From assembly GCA_023437225.1 (NCBI GenBank), contig JAEZGS010000016.1, forward strand, positions 62,001 through 126,000: 64,000 bases of DNA. The letters run 5' to 3'. The DNA comes from Bacteroidota bacterium. Its GTDB lineage: Bacteria; Bacteroidota; Bacteroidia; Chitinophagales; Chitinophagaceae. Under the pieces are notes generated by a model, which saw nothing but the letters and a program-made list of their open reading frames with translations, searched no databases and was not told the origin of the DNA. Positions within the stretch are counted from its first letter, which is position 1. Each line of letters begins with the position of its first letter. The position numbers were made by a program, and so were the translations under genes. Below are positions 18,336-26,777 of the stretch, piece after piece.

Positions 18336-18740
18336 ATGAATATTCGAAGGAAATTGAAGAGCAGTGCAGAAGTGCATACAGGGCCGTTGAACGACATCCT
18401 GTTCATCCTGCTTATGTTCTTTTTGATCGCCGCAACGCTGGCAAATCCTAATGTCATTAAGCTGTCAAATCCAAAGGCAAAGGGTGATACAAAAACGAAG
18501 CAGAACGTTGTTGTAAATATTGATGCGAACAATCAGTTTATCGTTAATGGTAAATCAGTTGATGCCGCGCAGTTGCGTGAAGCATTGCAGCCGCTGATTG
18601 CTAAAGATTCCACGAACGCGGTAATAGCGATCAATGCAGATAAGACCGTGCCTGTCGACGATGTAGTGGCTGTAATGCGCGTTGCACGTGACCTTGGCGC
18701 TAAAACGGTTTTGATGGTAGATAAAGCAGGCGTTCAGTAA
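18336..18740 (+). CDS. exbD: biopolymer transport protein ExbD/TolR
   Basis: A 134-residue partner of the preceding channel. It has a short cytoplasmic N-terminus, one membrane helix (about residues 20-40: LNDILFILLMFFLIAATLA, with the conserved channel Asp near residue 22) and a periplasmic domain ending VMRVARDLGAKTVLMVDKAG. The stop codon is followed with no gap by a GGAAAGC heptad array. Confidence 0.9.
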   Translation: MNIRRKLKSSAEVHTGPLNDILFILLMFFLIAATLANPNVIKLSNPKAKGDTKTKQNVVVNIDANNQFIVNGKSVDAAQLREALQPLIAKDSTNAVIAINADKTVPVDDVVAVMRVARDLGAKTVLMVDKAGVQ

Positions 18741-18788
18741 GGAAGCGGAAAGCGCAAAGCGGAAAGCGGAAAGCAGAAAGCGGGAAGC
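18741..18788. repeat. heptanucleotide array (GGAAAGC) after exbD
   Basis: Seven consecutive units, mostly GGAAAGC with single-base variants and a first unit of six bases, starting immediately after the exbD stop. The same unit recurs at 56515-56591 after pheA. Confidence 0.9.
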
Positions 18789-18802
18789 GGCTGTTGTTCC
18801 TC

Positions 18803-18890
18803 TGTTTATCTGTTTCTCTGTTTCTCCGTTTCTCTGTTTCTCTGTTTCTCCGTTTATCTGTTTCTCCGTTTCTCTGTTTCTCCGTTTCTC
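18803..18890. repeat. octanucleotide array (TGTTTCTC/CGTTTCTC) overlapping the prmC 3' end
   Basis: Eleven exact-length units of 8 bp, alternating T/C at the first base, two with A in place of C at base 7. The prmC reading frame runs into it and stops in one of the variant units (TAA at 18854-18856, minus strand). Confidence 0.92.
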
Positions 18891-19753
18891 TTTTGGTTCG
18901 CCACAACGAATCGCTTTTTGCCCTGCATGTCTTTATGAACCTCCACATTTCCAAGGTTACTTTCTACAAACAGATTTTTCACCGCGTCTGCATTTGATTC
19001 GTGCGTTTCAACATAAATGCTGCCTCCCGGCAACAAGTGTGTTGTTGCAAAACGGGCAATTGCTTCATAGAAGATCAATGGTCTTTCATTCTCGACAAAC
19101 AATGCCTGCCAGGGCTCATACATTACCACATTGTTGTCCATCGTTTCTTTGTCGGATAACGGTATATAAGGAGGATTGCTTACAATGCAATCAAAGCGGG
19201 ATACATTCTGCCATTTTTCCTCATCCAAAAAATCAAGGATAAAAAAATCTATATTCTGCTGAAGCTTCTTCGCATTATGTTGCGCAACTTCAAGCGCACT
19301 TTCACTGATATCGCAACTGGAAACCTGTGCCCAGGGCAGACTCTTTTTTATCGAGATCGGAATGCAGCCGGAACCGGTACCTATGTCGAGAATGGAGCAA
19401 CTGTGTTGTCTGACGGTTTTTTGTTGTTCGTGTTGTACCAGTAGCTCAACAAGTTCTTCGGTTTCGGGTCGTGGGATAAGGGTATTTTCATTAACGTAGA
19501 ACTTCATTCCCCTGAACCACGCTTCGCCCAATACATATTGTACAGGTTTATGACTTGTAAGTTCAGCGAGATGTTTTTCAATTACCATCTTTTGATGGGG
19601 AGTAAGCGGATCATCCTTTCTAATCAACCGGTCAACTTTGCTCATGCCTGTAATATGTTCCATCACCCAATCAGTAATGGTTGCCGCCTCTCGTTCATCA
19701 TAAATATTCCTCAGCTGGAATTGCAAACGATGTTTCGCTTCCTGAACGGTCAT
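18854..19753 (-). CDS. prmC: peptide chain release factor N5-glutamine methyltransferase
   Basis: Methylates the GGQ glutamine of release factors RF1 and RF2. The 299-residue protein has an N-terminal helical domain, the SAM motif ILDIGTGSGCIPI and the catalytic NPPY in IVSNPPYIPLS. The ATG at 19753 (MTVQEAKHRL) is chosen; the frame continues upstream into ribD but without family similarity. A -7 box ends 3 nt before the ATG. The family normally ends near GKKRFVVANQ; here the last eleven codons (RNGETEKRRNR) are encoded by the octanucleotide array, which also supplies the stop codon. Confidence 0.93.
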   Translation of the reverse strand: MTVQEAKHRLQFQLRNIYDEREAATITDWVMEHITGMSKVDRLIRKDDPLTPHQKMVIEKHLAELTSHKPVQYVLGEAWFRGMKFYVNENTLIPRPETEELVELLVQHEQQKTVRQHSCSILDIGTGSGCIPISIKKSLPWAQVSSCDISESALEVAQHNAKKLQQNIDFFILDFLDEEKWQNVSRFDCIVSNPPYIPLSDKETMDNNVVMYEPWQALFVENERPLIFYEAIARFATTHLLPGGSIYVETHESNADAVKNLFVESNLGNVEVHKDMQGKKRFVVANQKRNGETEKRRNR

Positions 19754-19756
19754 GCG

Positions 19757-19764
19757 CAAACTTA
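19757..19764 (-). promoter_or_regulatory. predicted -7 box for prmC, leaderless
   Basis: TAAGTTTG on the minus strand, an exact TAnnTTTG match, 3 nt before the prmC ATG. Confidence 0.6.
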
Positions 19765-19780
19765 TTAATTTTTGATTGTA

Positions 19781-19788
19781 TACTTTTG
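19781..19788 (+). promoter_or_regulatory. predicted -7 box for ribD
   Basis: TACTTTTG, an exact match, 14 nt before the TTG at 19803 and 35 nt before the ATG at 19824. It lies 16 bp from the divergent prmC box. Confidence 0.55.
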
Positions 19789-19802
19789 GCCAAATTTTAG
19801 TT

Positions 19803-20909
19803 TTGACGGAGGCCGAAAAATATATGCATCGCTGCCTGCAACTTGCCGACCTTGGCGCGGGAGCCACTGCCCCCAATCCAATGGTAGGTGCCGTACTTGT
19901 TCATGAAGATCGCATTATCGGAGAGGGCTATCACCAAAGATTTGGCCAGGCCCATGCTGAAGTGAACTGTCTGAATTCAGTTTCAGAGGCAGACAGGAAG
20001 TTTATCGAGCAGGCTGTTTTGTATGTTTCGTTGGAGCCTTGCTCGCATTACGGAAAGACACCTCCATGCGCCGATCTGATCGTCGAGCATAAAATACCAC
20101 AGGTCGTGATCGGATCACCAGACCCTTTCCCTAAGGTGAATGGCGCCGGCATACGCAAATTAAGAGAGGCGGGAGTTTTTGTGCAGACCGGCATACTGCA
20201 GGAAAAGTGCGATGAAATGAACAAAAGGTTCATGGTTTTTCATCTGCAGAAAAGACCTTACATCATTTTGAAATGGGCTGAAAAGAATGGCGTAATCGGT
20301 TCCTTAAAGGAACGTTTACTTATCAGCAACTCCTTAAGCAATCGCCTTGTGCATAAGTGGCGAAGTGAGGAAGCAGCTATAATGGTAGGTACAAATACCG
20401 CCTTGTACGATAATCCGCAACTAAGCAACAGACATTGGAATAAAAGCGATGACAGGTCATGGTCGCCGTTGTATAAACCTACTCGCATAATCATCGATCT
20501 AACACTGAGGCTGCCCCATACACTTAACGTTTTTGATAAGTCTGTACCCACTGTTATCATTAATTATCAACGAGACGGTGGCGACCACAATCTTCTATTT
20601 GTTCAAATAGATCGCGACAGGGAAGTGCCTGTTCAGATCTGTGAAAAACTCTATGAACTGAACTTGCAGTCAGTGATCATCGAAGGAGGTAGGCAACTGC
20701 TGCAAACCTTTATTGATGCACAACTATGGGATGAAGCACGAGTCATCACCGGCAGTGGGACCTTATCGTTTAAAGACGCTTCTCAACTTGTTCTGGCGCC
20801 GGTTTTACTGAACGCCTTACCTGGTAAGAAATGTATGCTTCGTGATGACATGGTTGCCTACTATATCAACAAAAACTCTCTTTCAATTAATAAATATCCT
20901 GAGGCTTGA
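19803..20909 (+). CDS. ribD: bifunctional riboflavin biosynthesis deaminase/reductase
   Basis: Carries out two successive riboflavin steps: deamination of the pyrimidine, then NADPH reduction of the ribosyl side chain. The deaminase domain (~1-145) has the zinc motif HAEVNCLN plus PCSHYGKTPPCADLI. The reductase domain starts near residue 150 (PYIILKWAEKNGVIG) and includes VGTNTALYDNPQL and VIIEGGRQLLQTF. The start is uncertain: TTG at 19803 gives TEAEKYMHRCLQLA, matching the family N-terminus, while the first ATG is 19824. About 368 residues. Confidence 0.93.
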   Translation: MTEAEKYMHRCLQLADLGAGATAPNPMVGAVLVHEDRIIGEGYHQRFGQAHAEVNCLNSVSEADRKFIEQAVLYVSLEPCSHYGKTPPCADLIVEHKIPQVVIGSPDPFPKVNGAGIRKLREAGVFVQTGILQEKCDEMNKRFMVFHLQKRPYIILKWAEKNGVIGSLKERLLISNSLSNRLVHKWRSEEAAIMVGTNTALYDNPQLSNRHWNKSDDRSWSPLYKPTRIIIDLTLRLPHTLNVFDKSVPTVIINYQRDGGDHNLLFVQIDRDREVPVQICEKLYELNLQSVIIEGGRQLLQTFIDAQLWDEARVITGSGTLSFKDASQLVLAPVLLNALPGKKCMLRDDMVAYYINKNSLSINKYPEA

Positions 20910-21787
20910 TCTATCTTATCGCAAGTATCGTTCTTACAAGTTACCTGACACTTTTCTTCAAGTTCCTGGAGAAATTAGGATTAAGTAGTTTCCAGGTCAT
21001 CGTTATAAATTATTTCACATGTGTAGCAACCGGTATCGTCGTAAATGGAACGGTACCCGATTATGGAACTGCAATTAGTCAACCCTGGTTTCGTTGGGCG
21101 GTGATCATGGGATTCACATTCATCAGCATTTTCAATGTGGTTGCATTTACGGCCCGAAAGATCGGCGTTGCTGTAGCATCAGTTGCCAATAAGCTGTCGC
21201 TGGTCATCCCATTTGTTTTTTCTCTCGCATTATACAATGAAGCAGCATCCATGCTGCAGATTGCAGGGATCATTGTTGCCCTTGCAGCGGTAGTATTAAC
21301 ATGTCTGCCGGACAAGCGCGTTGTTGCCACACATAATGACGAAATGAAATTTCTTTCGATCATCTTCCCGATCATCTTATTTATAGGAAGTGGATTGCTC
21401 GATACCATGATCAAGTATGTTGAACATAATTTTTTAAATGGCCAGAATAATAATGATTATCTGATTACCGCATTCCTTTCTGCAGGTGTGATGGGAGCAA
21501 TAGTTTGGATTTATTTTGCGCTTCGCGGCAAACTCCGTTTTGATAAACGTGCAATCGTTGCCGGCATCGCCCTTGGCATACCAAATTATTTTTCCATCTT
21601 CGCCCTCATCGAAGCATTGAAATCATTTCCATCAAAGAGTGGAGTTGTGATCCCTGTCAATAATATGGGAATTGTGCTATTCAGTTCAGTGGTTGCCTGG
21701 TTGATCTATAAGGAACGCCTTTCACTAATTAATTGGATCGGCATAGGCTTATCCCTGGCAGCAATAACGATGATTGCTTTTGCATGA
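20906..21787 (+). CDS. EamA/DMT-family transporter
   Basis: A 293-residue, ten-helix membrane protein organised as two EamA repeats, seen in ALYNEAASMLQIAGIIVALAAVV and VAWLIYKERLSLINWIGIGLSLAA. The family exports or imports small metabolites; substrate unknown. The start must be the TTG at 20906, which overlaps the ribD stop (TTGA); no ATG occurs in the frame for 70 codons. Coupling to ribD raises the possibility of riboflavin-related transport, but this is inference from position only. Confidence 0.85.
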   Translation: MIYLIASIVLTSYLTLFFKFLEKLGLSSFQVIVINYFTCVATGIVVNGTVPDYGTAISQPWFRWAVIMGFTFISIFNVVAFTARKIGVAVASVANKLSLVIPFVFSLALYNEAASMLQIAGIIVALAAVVLTCLPDKRVVATHNDEMKFLSIIFPIILFIGSGLLDTMIKYVEHNFLNGQNNNDYLITAFLSAGVMGAIVWIYFALRGKLRFDKRAIVAGIALGIPNYFSIFALIEALKSFPSKSGVVIPVNNMGIVLFSSVVAWLIYKERLSLINWIGIGLSLAAITMIAFA

Positions 21788-21805
21788 TGAAAATAATTGG
21801 TTAGC

Positions 21806-22411
21806 ATGGTAGAAGCTGAAGTTTATTACACTATAGAAAAGCCTGGGATGGCCGAGACAAAGGACAGGGGCAGCCGCTTCATCGCCTATGCGTTTCCAAT
21901 GGAAAGTACGGATGAATTTAAGGTGGCACTTGATGGAATAAAAAAAGAACATCCTAAAGCAAGTCATCATTGTTTTGCATACCGCATCGGTTTAGACGGA
22001 AACCAGTTCCGGGTGAGTGATGCAGGCGAACCCTCAGGCACCGCGGGGAAACCAATTCTCGGCCAGATCGACAGTCGTAATCTCACCAATGTATTGATCA
22101 TAGTCGTAAGATACTTTGGAGGAACACTACTTGGTGTTCCCGGACTTATCAATGCATATAAAACAGCGGCAGCCCTGGTTTTGCAGGTTACTCCGATTGT
22201 ACAGCGACCGATCGAGATCCGTTATAAACTTCATTTTGATTATACAAAGATGAACGACGTGATGATGGTGATCAAGCAGCTCAGTTGCACCGTCATCTCA
22301 CAGGAAATGCAGTTGTTTTGCGATATGCATATCGGGATCCCAAAATCAAAAGTTCATGAAGCACTCTACAGACTTGAAGAGGTTAGGGGAGTGGAAATAA
22401 AGCCATCCTGA
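21806..22411 (+). CDS. yigZ: YigZ/IMPACT family protein (UPF0029)
   Basis: A 201-residue protein with the IMPACT N-terminal domain (RFIAYAFPMES, ASHHCFAYRIG, SDAGEPSGTAGKPILGQI, IIVVRYFGGTLLGVPGLINAY) and a smaller C-terminal alpha/beta domain (DUF1949-like, ~135-200). The family is ubiquitous; a role in translation or RNA binding has been suggested, but no reaction is established. The ATG at 21806 is used rather than a TTG at 21797. It probably shares the ribD operon. Confidence 0.9.
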   Translation: MVEAEVYYTIEKPGMAETKDRGSRFIAYAFPMESTDEFKVALDGIKKEHPKASHHCFAYRIGLDGNQFRVSDAGEPSGTAGKPILGQIDSRNLTNVLIIVVRYFGGTLLGVPGLINAYKTAAALVLQVTPIVQRPIEIRYKLHFDYTKMNDVMMVIKQLSCTVISQEMQLFCDMHIGIPKSKVHEALYRLEEVRGVEIKPS

Positions 22412-22430
22412 CAACGTGTTCGTTTCTCTA

Positions 22431-22438
22431 TATATTTG
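22431..22438 (+). promoter_or_regulatory. predicted -7 box for hbd, leaderless
   Basis: TATATTTG followed by GCT and the ATG at 22442: a 3-nt gap, so the transcript should begin at the start codon. Confidence 0.65.
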
Positions 22439-22441
22439 GCT

Positions 22442-23326
22442 ATGAAAATTTCTGTAATTGGCGCGGGAACGATGGGAAATGGAATCGCGCACGTGTTTGC
22501 CCAACATGGTTTTGACGTCAAGTTGGTTGACATAAACCAGGCGCAGCTTGACAAAGCTCTTCAAACAATTTCCAAAAACCTCGACCGGCAGGTTTCAAAG
22601 GGAGTCATTGATGATTCCAAAAAGACGGAAACATTAGGTAGGATCGTACCCGTTAACAATATGGCTGAAGGCGTTTCCGATGCCCAGCTTGTTGTTGAAG
22701 CGGCGACAGAAAACGTGGAGCTGAAGCTGAAGATCTTTGCGCAGTTGGACGCTTTGACAAATTCAGATTGCATTCTTGCAAGCAACACCTCCTCGATCTC
22801 GATCACAAAAATTGCAGCTGCAACAAAGCATGCGGGTAAAGTAATTGGAATGCATTTCATGAACCCGGTTCCGGTGATGAAACTCGTCGAGATCATCAAT
22901 GGATATTCGACTGAAAAGAATGTTACCGAAACGATCGTTGAATTGTGCAATAAGTTGGAAAAGATTCCTTGTGTTGTGAATGATTACCCCGGATTTGTTG
23001 CAAACAGGATTTTGATGCCGATGATCAATGAAGCCATTTATACATTGCATGAAGGTGTTGCAGGTGTTGAGGAAATTGATACGGTAATGAAACTGGGCAT
23101 GGCTCATCCAATGGGACCTTTGCAACTGGCGGATTTTATTGGTCTCGATGTATGTCTGGCAATTTTAAAAGTGTTATACGAAGGATTCGGCAACCCTAAA
23201 TATGCTCCATGCCCGCTGCTTGTGAATATGGTAACCGCAGGAAATCTTGGTATTAAATCAGGCGAGGGATTTTATGATTACAGTGAAGGCACCCGGCAAC
23301 TGGTAGTAAGCAGGAATTTTAAATAG
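22442..23326 (+). CDS. hbd: 3-hydroxybutyryl-CoA (3-hydroxyacyl-CoA) dehydrogenase
   Basis: Oxidises 3-hydroxyacyl-CoA to 3-ketoacyl-CoA with NAD+. The 294-residue single-function form has the NAD motif ISVIGAGTMGNGIAHVFAQ, the ATENVELK segment, SNTSSISIT, the catalytic His in GMHFMNPVPVMKLVEII, and the C-terminal helical domain (NDYPGFVANRIL, MGPLQLADFIGLD). The ATG at 22442 is chosen over a TTG two codons upstream because of the -7 box placement. It could serve the crotonyl-CoA route downstream of glutaryl-CoA dehydrogenase (29437-30621), though that is inference. Confidence 0.93.
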   Translation: MKISVIGAGTMGNGIAHVFAQHGFDVKLVDINQAQLDKALQTISKNLDRQVSKGVIDDSKKTETLGRIVPVNNMAEGVSDAQLVVEAATENVELKLKIFAQLDALTNSDCILASNTSSISITKIAAATKHAGKVIGMHFMNPVPVMKLVEIINGYSTEKNVTETIVELCNKLEKIPCVVNDYPGFVANRILMPMINEAIYTLHEGVAGVEEIDTVMKLGMAHPMGPLQLADFIGLDVCLAILKVLYEGFGNPKYAPCPLLVNMVTAGNLGIKSGEGFYDYSEGTRQLVVSRNFK

Positions 23327-23343
23327 CGAGCCCGGGAAACTTC

Positions 23344-23434
23344 GCATTTCGCATTTCGCTTTTTGCTTTTTGCATTTCGCATTTCGCTTTTTGCATTTGC
23401 ATTTGCTGTTTCCCATTTCCCATTTCCTATTTCT
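23344..23434. repeat. heptanucleotide array between convergent genes
   Basis: Thirteen units of 7 bp: GCATTTC and GCTTTTT types, then CATTTCC types. On the minus strand they read GAAATGC/AAAAAGC, related to the GGAAAGC unit elsewhere. The array fills the gap between the hbd stop and the convergent gene and covers the last codons and stop of the latter. Confidence 0.88.
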
Positions 23435-24065
23435 TCTTATAGTCTCCTCTCTTCCATGCCTTGATAAACTCATTCCATGCGAAAGGATTGAAGATGTTTT
23501 GAGGAGGTTGCTGTCCCGCGTAATAGTAACGCTGCGCTCCGGAGCGAAGGTTGTAATTGGCTGCCTCACGCCCATCGGTAGGAAGCGATCGTGCAAGGAT
23601 CCGGCGTTTAGATTCTTCGGTATTCTGACGCGCAATTTCGTAATCGTCGGCCGGAATCTCCACATTCACAAAATCGCGTTCAAATTGCTGTCGGGTAGGT
23701 CGCGGTTTGATAATGGTTGCAGGAAGGTAAACGGTGTCTGTAACCATTAACTGAACCACGCTATACTGGTTGCCTTCGATATCTCTTGGAACGTCCACCA
23801 GCTTTGGCTTGTAGCCGATCGAACTGAACTCTATCTTATCTCCCTTCATCACAACAATTGAGAAGACGCCCTGTTCATTGGTAACGGTACCACGGTTCTG
23901 GCCTTTCACAACAACGCTGACAGATGGTATTCCGCGCAAGCTATCCGCAGTCATAACCACCCCAAAAAGTTGCACAACCGAATCCTTCAGTCGTTCAAAC
24001 TGGGCCGAAGCTGCCACAGGCAATAAAAACGCCAGCAGTATCAGAATGTGTACCTTTTTTTTCAT
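23427..24065 (-). CDS. secreted carboxypeptidase-regulatory-like domain protein
   Basis: A 212-residue exported protein. It has a signal peptide (about residues 1-22, ending VAASAQ) and a CarboxypepD_reg-like beta-sandwich (~35-115: LFGVVMTADSLRGIPSVSVVVKG, VTNEQGVFSIVV, IEFSSIGYKPK), the same fold found at the N-terminus of SusC proteins. A polar C-terminal part follows (RRILARSLPTDGREA, ending GDYKKK). Function unknown. The ATG at 24065 is preferred to a TTG at 24074 because the -7 box ends 6 nt before it. The last codons overlap the heptad array. Confidence 0.82.
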   Translation of the reverse strand: MKKKVHILILLAFLLPVAASAQFERLKDSVVQLFGVVMTADSLRGIPSVSVVVKGQNRGTVTNEQGVFSIVVMKGDKIEFSSIGYKPKLVDVPRDIEGNQYSVVQLMVTDTVYLPATIIKPRPTRQQFERDFVNVEIPADDYEIARQNTEESKRRILARSLPTDGREAANYNLRSGAQRYYYAGQQPPQNIFNPFAWNEFIKAWKRGDYKKK

Positions 24066-24071
24066 GCGGCT

Positions 24072-24079
24072 CAAACCTA
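24072..24079 (-). promoter_or_regulatory. predicted -7 box for the gene at 23427-24065, leaderless
   Basis: TAGGTTTG on the minus strand, exact match, 6 nt before the ATG. Confidence 0.55.
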
Positions 24080-24195
24080 CATCATTTTGACGATTGCCCT
24101 GAAAGGAGCGTTAAATTTTAACAGCTACAAAATCGGTTCCTAATTGTAATATTTAGCAAGCAATAAAATGTTGCTGAAATCAGCCACAGGATGGC

Positions 24196-24203
24196 TAATT
24201 TTG
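24196..24203 (+). promoter_or_regulatory. predicted -7 box for mrp
   Basis: TAATTTTG, exact match, 29 nt before the ATG at 24233. Confidence 0.5.
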
Positions 24204-24232
24204 CCCCTTAATCGTATAACTCCAGACAACAG

Positions 24233-25327
24233 ATGACTACAGAAAAAGTTTTGCAGGCGCTAAGTAATGTTCAAGAGCCCGATCTTGGCAAAGACCTGGT
24301 GACATTGAACATGGTGAAGGACATTGAGATAAACGGGAATAACATCTCTTTCACGGTAGTTTTAACCACCCCGGCATGTCCGTTAAAAGAGATGATCCGA
24401 AATGCCTGCATTAATGCTGTAAAACTTCTTGTAAATAATGACGCGGTTGTTGAGGTCAACTTCACCGCTCAGACAACTTCGAAGCGGGTTGACACGCAAG
24501 CCGTATTGCCAAATGTGCGCAACATCATCGCAGTGGTGAGTGGTAAGGGTGGCGTTGGAAAAAGTACCGTTGCGGCCAACCTTGCGCTTGCATTTGCACA
24601 GGGTGGAGCACGTGTGGGGCTTATGGATGCCGACATTTACGGACCAAGTGTTCCCATCATGTTTGGGATTCGGGGCGAGCGACCAATGATGAAGAATGTA
24701 GGCGATAAGGGTATGATTGTTCCTATAGATCGATATGGAATCAAATTAATGAGTATCGGGTCTCTTGTTGACGAAAAGAATGCCGTTGTTTGGCGTGGGC
24801 CCATGGCAAGCAGCGCCATCAGGCAATTTGTTACCGATGTACTTTGGGACGAACTCGACTATTTGGTGATCGACATGCCTCCTGGCACGGGCGATATACA
24901 CCTCACTCTTGTTCAATCGGTGCCCATTACAGGTGCTGTAGTTGTAACAACACCCCAGGAAGTTGCTCTTGCAGACGCAAAGAAAGCCATTGCCATGTTT
25001 GGTCAGACGCAGACACGCGTGCCCATTATAGGCCTTGTTGAAAACATGAGCTATTTCACTCCAGAAGAATTGCCCAACAACAAGTATTATATCTTCGGAA
25101 AAGAAGGTGGAAGAAAACTGGCGGACGAATACGACATACCATTCCTTGGCCAGATCCCACTGGTGCAATCGATTCGTGAAGGCGGTGACATCGGTGTGCC
25201 CATCATGATCGGAGACGATATGATCAGTCGCAAAGCTTTTGAAGAGTTTGCAGGAAGTGTTGCAAGAAGTGTTTCGATGCTTAACGCAAACTTCGCCGAA
25301 GAGCAAGTAGCAAACGTTGTGGAATAA
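24233..25327 (+). CDS. mrp: Mrp/NBP35-family iron-sulfur carrier ATPase
   Basis: A 364-residue P-loop protein thought to carry or deliver Fe-S clusters. Residues ~1-85 form a MIP18 (DUF59) domain (VQEPDLGKDLVTLNMVKDI, TTPACPLKEMI). The ATPase follows with the deviant Walker A VSGKGGVGKSTVAANLALA and the switch VIDMPPGTGDIHLTL. The cluster-binding CxxC found after ENMSYF in many Mrp proteins is absent (ENMSYFTPEELPNNKYYIFG); I recall this as the usual form in Bacteroidetes, so it is not a defect. It is divergent from the preceding gene. Confidence 0.93.
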   Translation: MTTEKVLQALSNVQEPDLGKDLVTLNMVKDIEINGNNISFTVVLTTPACPLKEMIRNACINAVKLLVNNDAVVEVNFTAQTTSKRVDTQAVLPNVRNIIAVVSGKGGVGKSTVAANLALAFAQGGARVGLMDADIYGPSVPIMFGIRGERPMMKNVGDKGMIVPIDRYGIKLMSIGSLVDEKNAVVWRGPMASSAIRQFVTDVLWDELDYLVIDMPPGTGDIHLTLVQSVPITGAVVVTTPQEVALADAKKAIAMFGQTQTRVPIIGLVENMSYFTPEELPNNKYYIFGKEGGRKLADEYDIPFLGQIPLVQSIREGGDIGVPIMIGDDMISRKAFEEFAGSVARSVSMLNANFAEEQVANVVE

Positions 25328-25351
25328 TTGCCTTTGTAGTACATTGTAGCG

Positions 25352-25990
25352 ATGTACAATCTACCATATTTTAAATCAGATGACGAGTCAATGCTGTTGC
25401 AGTTTATGCAGCAGCATTCTTTTATTGTACTGACAGGTGCTACGAGTGAAGGATCGCCTGTGGCTACACAACTGCCTGTGCTCATCAGCAGGAACGATGC
25501 ATCAATAATACTGGAAGGACATATGATGCGCAATACTGATCACCACAAGGCATTCATGCAAAACCAACAGGTGCTTGCTTTATTTACCGGTCCTCACGCT
25601 TATGTTAGTGCGAGTTGGTACTCAGACAAACGCCAGGCTTCTACGTGGAATTATATGACGGTGCATGCGCATGGAAAAATTGTGTTTACGGAAGACCGGC
25701 ATCACCTCATTGACATTCTTGACCGAACTACAGCATTGTTTGAAAACGATCCGGAGTCAGAAGCATCTTATAAGAAACTTCCTGACGAATATATAAACCA
25801 ATTGTTGCCAGCCATCGTATCTTTTAAAATACAGGTGTTGAAACTTGAGCACGTTTTCAAGTTGAGTCAGAATCGCGATGAAGAAAGCCATCGCAACATC
25901 ATCGGGCAATTGAACCGACGAGATAAGATGTCTCAACTGGTGGCAGAACAAATGCAGCAACACTCAAAATACCTAACCAATAATAAGTAA
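25352..25990 (+). CDS. paiB: PaiB-family FMN-binding protein
   Basis: A 212-residue protein of the PaiB/transcriptional regulator family with a split-barrel flavin-binding fold. Family stretches include the N-terminal MYNLPYF, ILEGHMMRNTDHHKAF, YVSASWYSDKRQASTWNYMTVHAHG, and KLEHVFKLSQNRDEESHRNII. In Bacillus PaiB affects sporulation and protease genes; its biochemical role is unclear. The stop overlaps the next start (TAATG), so it is translationally coupled to the SDR and kynureninase genes. Confidence 0.88.
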   Translation: MYNLPYFKSDDESMLLQFMQQHSFIVLTGATSEGSPVATQLPVLISRNDASIILEGHMMRNTDHHKAFMQNQQVLALFTGPHAYVSASWYSDKRQASTWNYMTVHAHGKIVFTEDRHHLIDILDRTTALFENDPESEASYKKLPDEYINQLLPAIVSFKIQVLKLEHVFKLSQNRDEESHRNIIGQLNRRDKMSQLVAEQMQQHSKYLTNNK

Positions 25991-26775
25991 TGGATACATC
26001 ATTAGAAGGAAAAGTTGCTGTGGTGGCAGGTAGCACACAAGGCATTGGACTTGCCGTTGCGCGTGAGTTTGCAGTGCATGGTGCAACTGTTGTTGTTCTT
26101 GCACGCAATGAAGGACTAATGCAGGAAGTAGTCGAAAATCTTGAAACACCATTGAATCAGAATCATCGTTATCGCGTTGCAGATTTTACCCGTCCACTTG
26201 AAGTAAAGGCAACGATCGATGCGATATGTAAGGAATCGCCTGTACAGATCCTTGTAAATAATACGGGTGGTCCGCCAGCAGGCCCCATCATTGAAGCCAG
26301 CGAAGAAGAATTCATTGCGGCTTTCAATCAGCACCTGATCTGTAATCACATTCTTGCAAAGGCAGTTGTACCCTGCATGCGATCGGCTAATTATGGTAGA
26401 ATCATCAACATCATTTCAACATCGGTAAAGATCCCGTTAAAGAATCTTGGCGTATCGAATACGATTCGTGGTGCTGTAGCATCATGGGCAAAAACATTAT
26501 CTCTCGAACTTGGTCAATACAATATAACAGTCAACAATATTTTACCCGGCTATACGGAGACGGGCAGGTTACAAAGTCTTGTACAACTTAACGCTGAAAA
26601 GAAGGGTGTAGACGAACAGTTGATACGCGATGAAATGCTATCGGATATTCCTCTTCAGCGATTTGGCAAACCGATGGAAACTGCGGCCGCAGCGGTATTC
26701 CTGGCCTCGCCTGCAGCCTCTTACATTACTGGCACAAGCATCCCTGTTGATGGTGGCCGAACCGGTAGTATATAA
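25990..26775 (+). CDS. short-chain dehydrogenase/reductase with altered active site
   Basis: A 261-residue Rossmann protein of the classical SDR length. It has the cofactor motif GSTQGIGLAVAREF, the VNNTGGPPAGP turn, NIISTS at the catalytic Ser position and the C-terminal ITGTSIPVDGG. Where the family has YxxxK, this protein reads SNTIR (in GVSNTIRGAVASWAK), so the catalytic Tyr and Lys appear to be Ser and Arg. The rest is intact, so it is more likely a diverged subgroup than a pseudogene. Its 2-bp spacing to kynU suggests a job in tryptophan/kynurenine catabolism. Confidence 0.85.
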   Translation: MDTSLEGKVAVVAGSTQGIGLAVAREFAVHGATVVVLARNEGLMQEVVENLETPLNQNHRYRVADFTRPLEVKATIDAICKESPVQILVNNTGGPPAGPIIEASEEEFIAAFNQHLICNHILAKAVVPCMRSANYGRIINIISTSVKIPLKNLGVSNTIRGAVASWAKTLSLELGQYNITVNNILPGYTETGRLQSLVQLNAEKKGVDEQLIRDEMLSDIPLQRFGKPMETAAAAVFLASPAASYITGTSIPVDGGRTGSI

Positions 26776-26777
26776 TT

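Noticed and set aside
18741..18890. CRISPR array
   Set aside because: Units are 7 or 8 bp, contiguous and without spacers; no cas gene is present.
24746..25306. 186-codon open frame antisense to mrp
   Set aside because: It is a reading-frame shadow of a well-supported gene, rich in Cys and His as such shadows often are.
24233..25327. Mrp damaged by loss of the CxxC motif
   Set aside because: From general knowledge, Bacteroidetes Mrp proteins commonly lack it, and all other motifs are intact.
25990..26775. SDR gene as a pseudogene
   Set aside because: The frame is intact, of normal length and tightly coupled to its neighbours; only the active-site residues differ.
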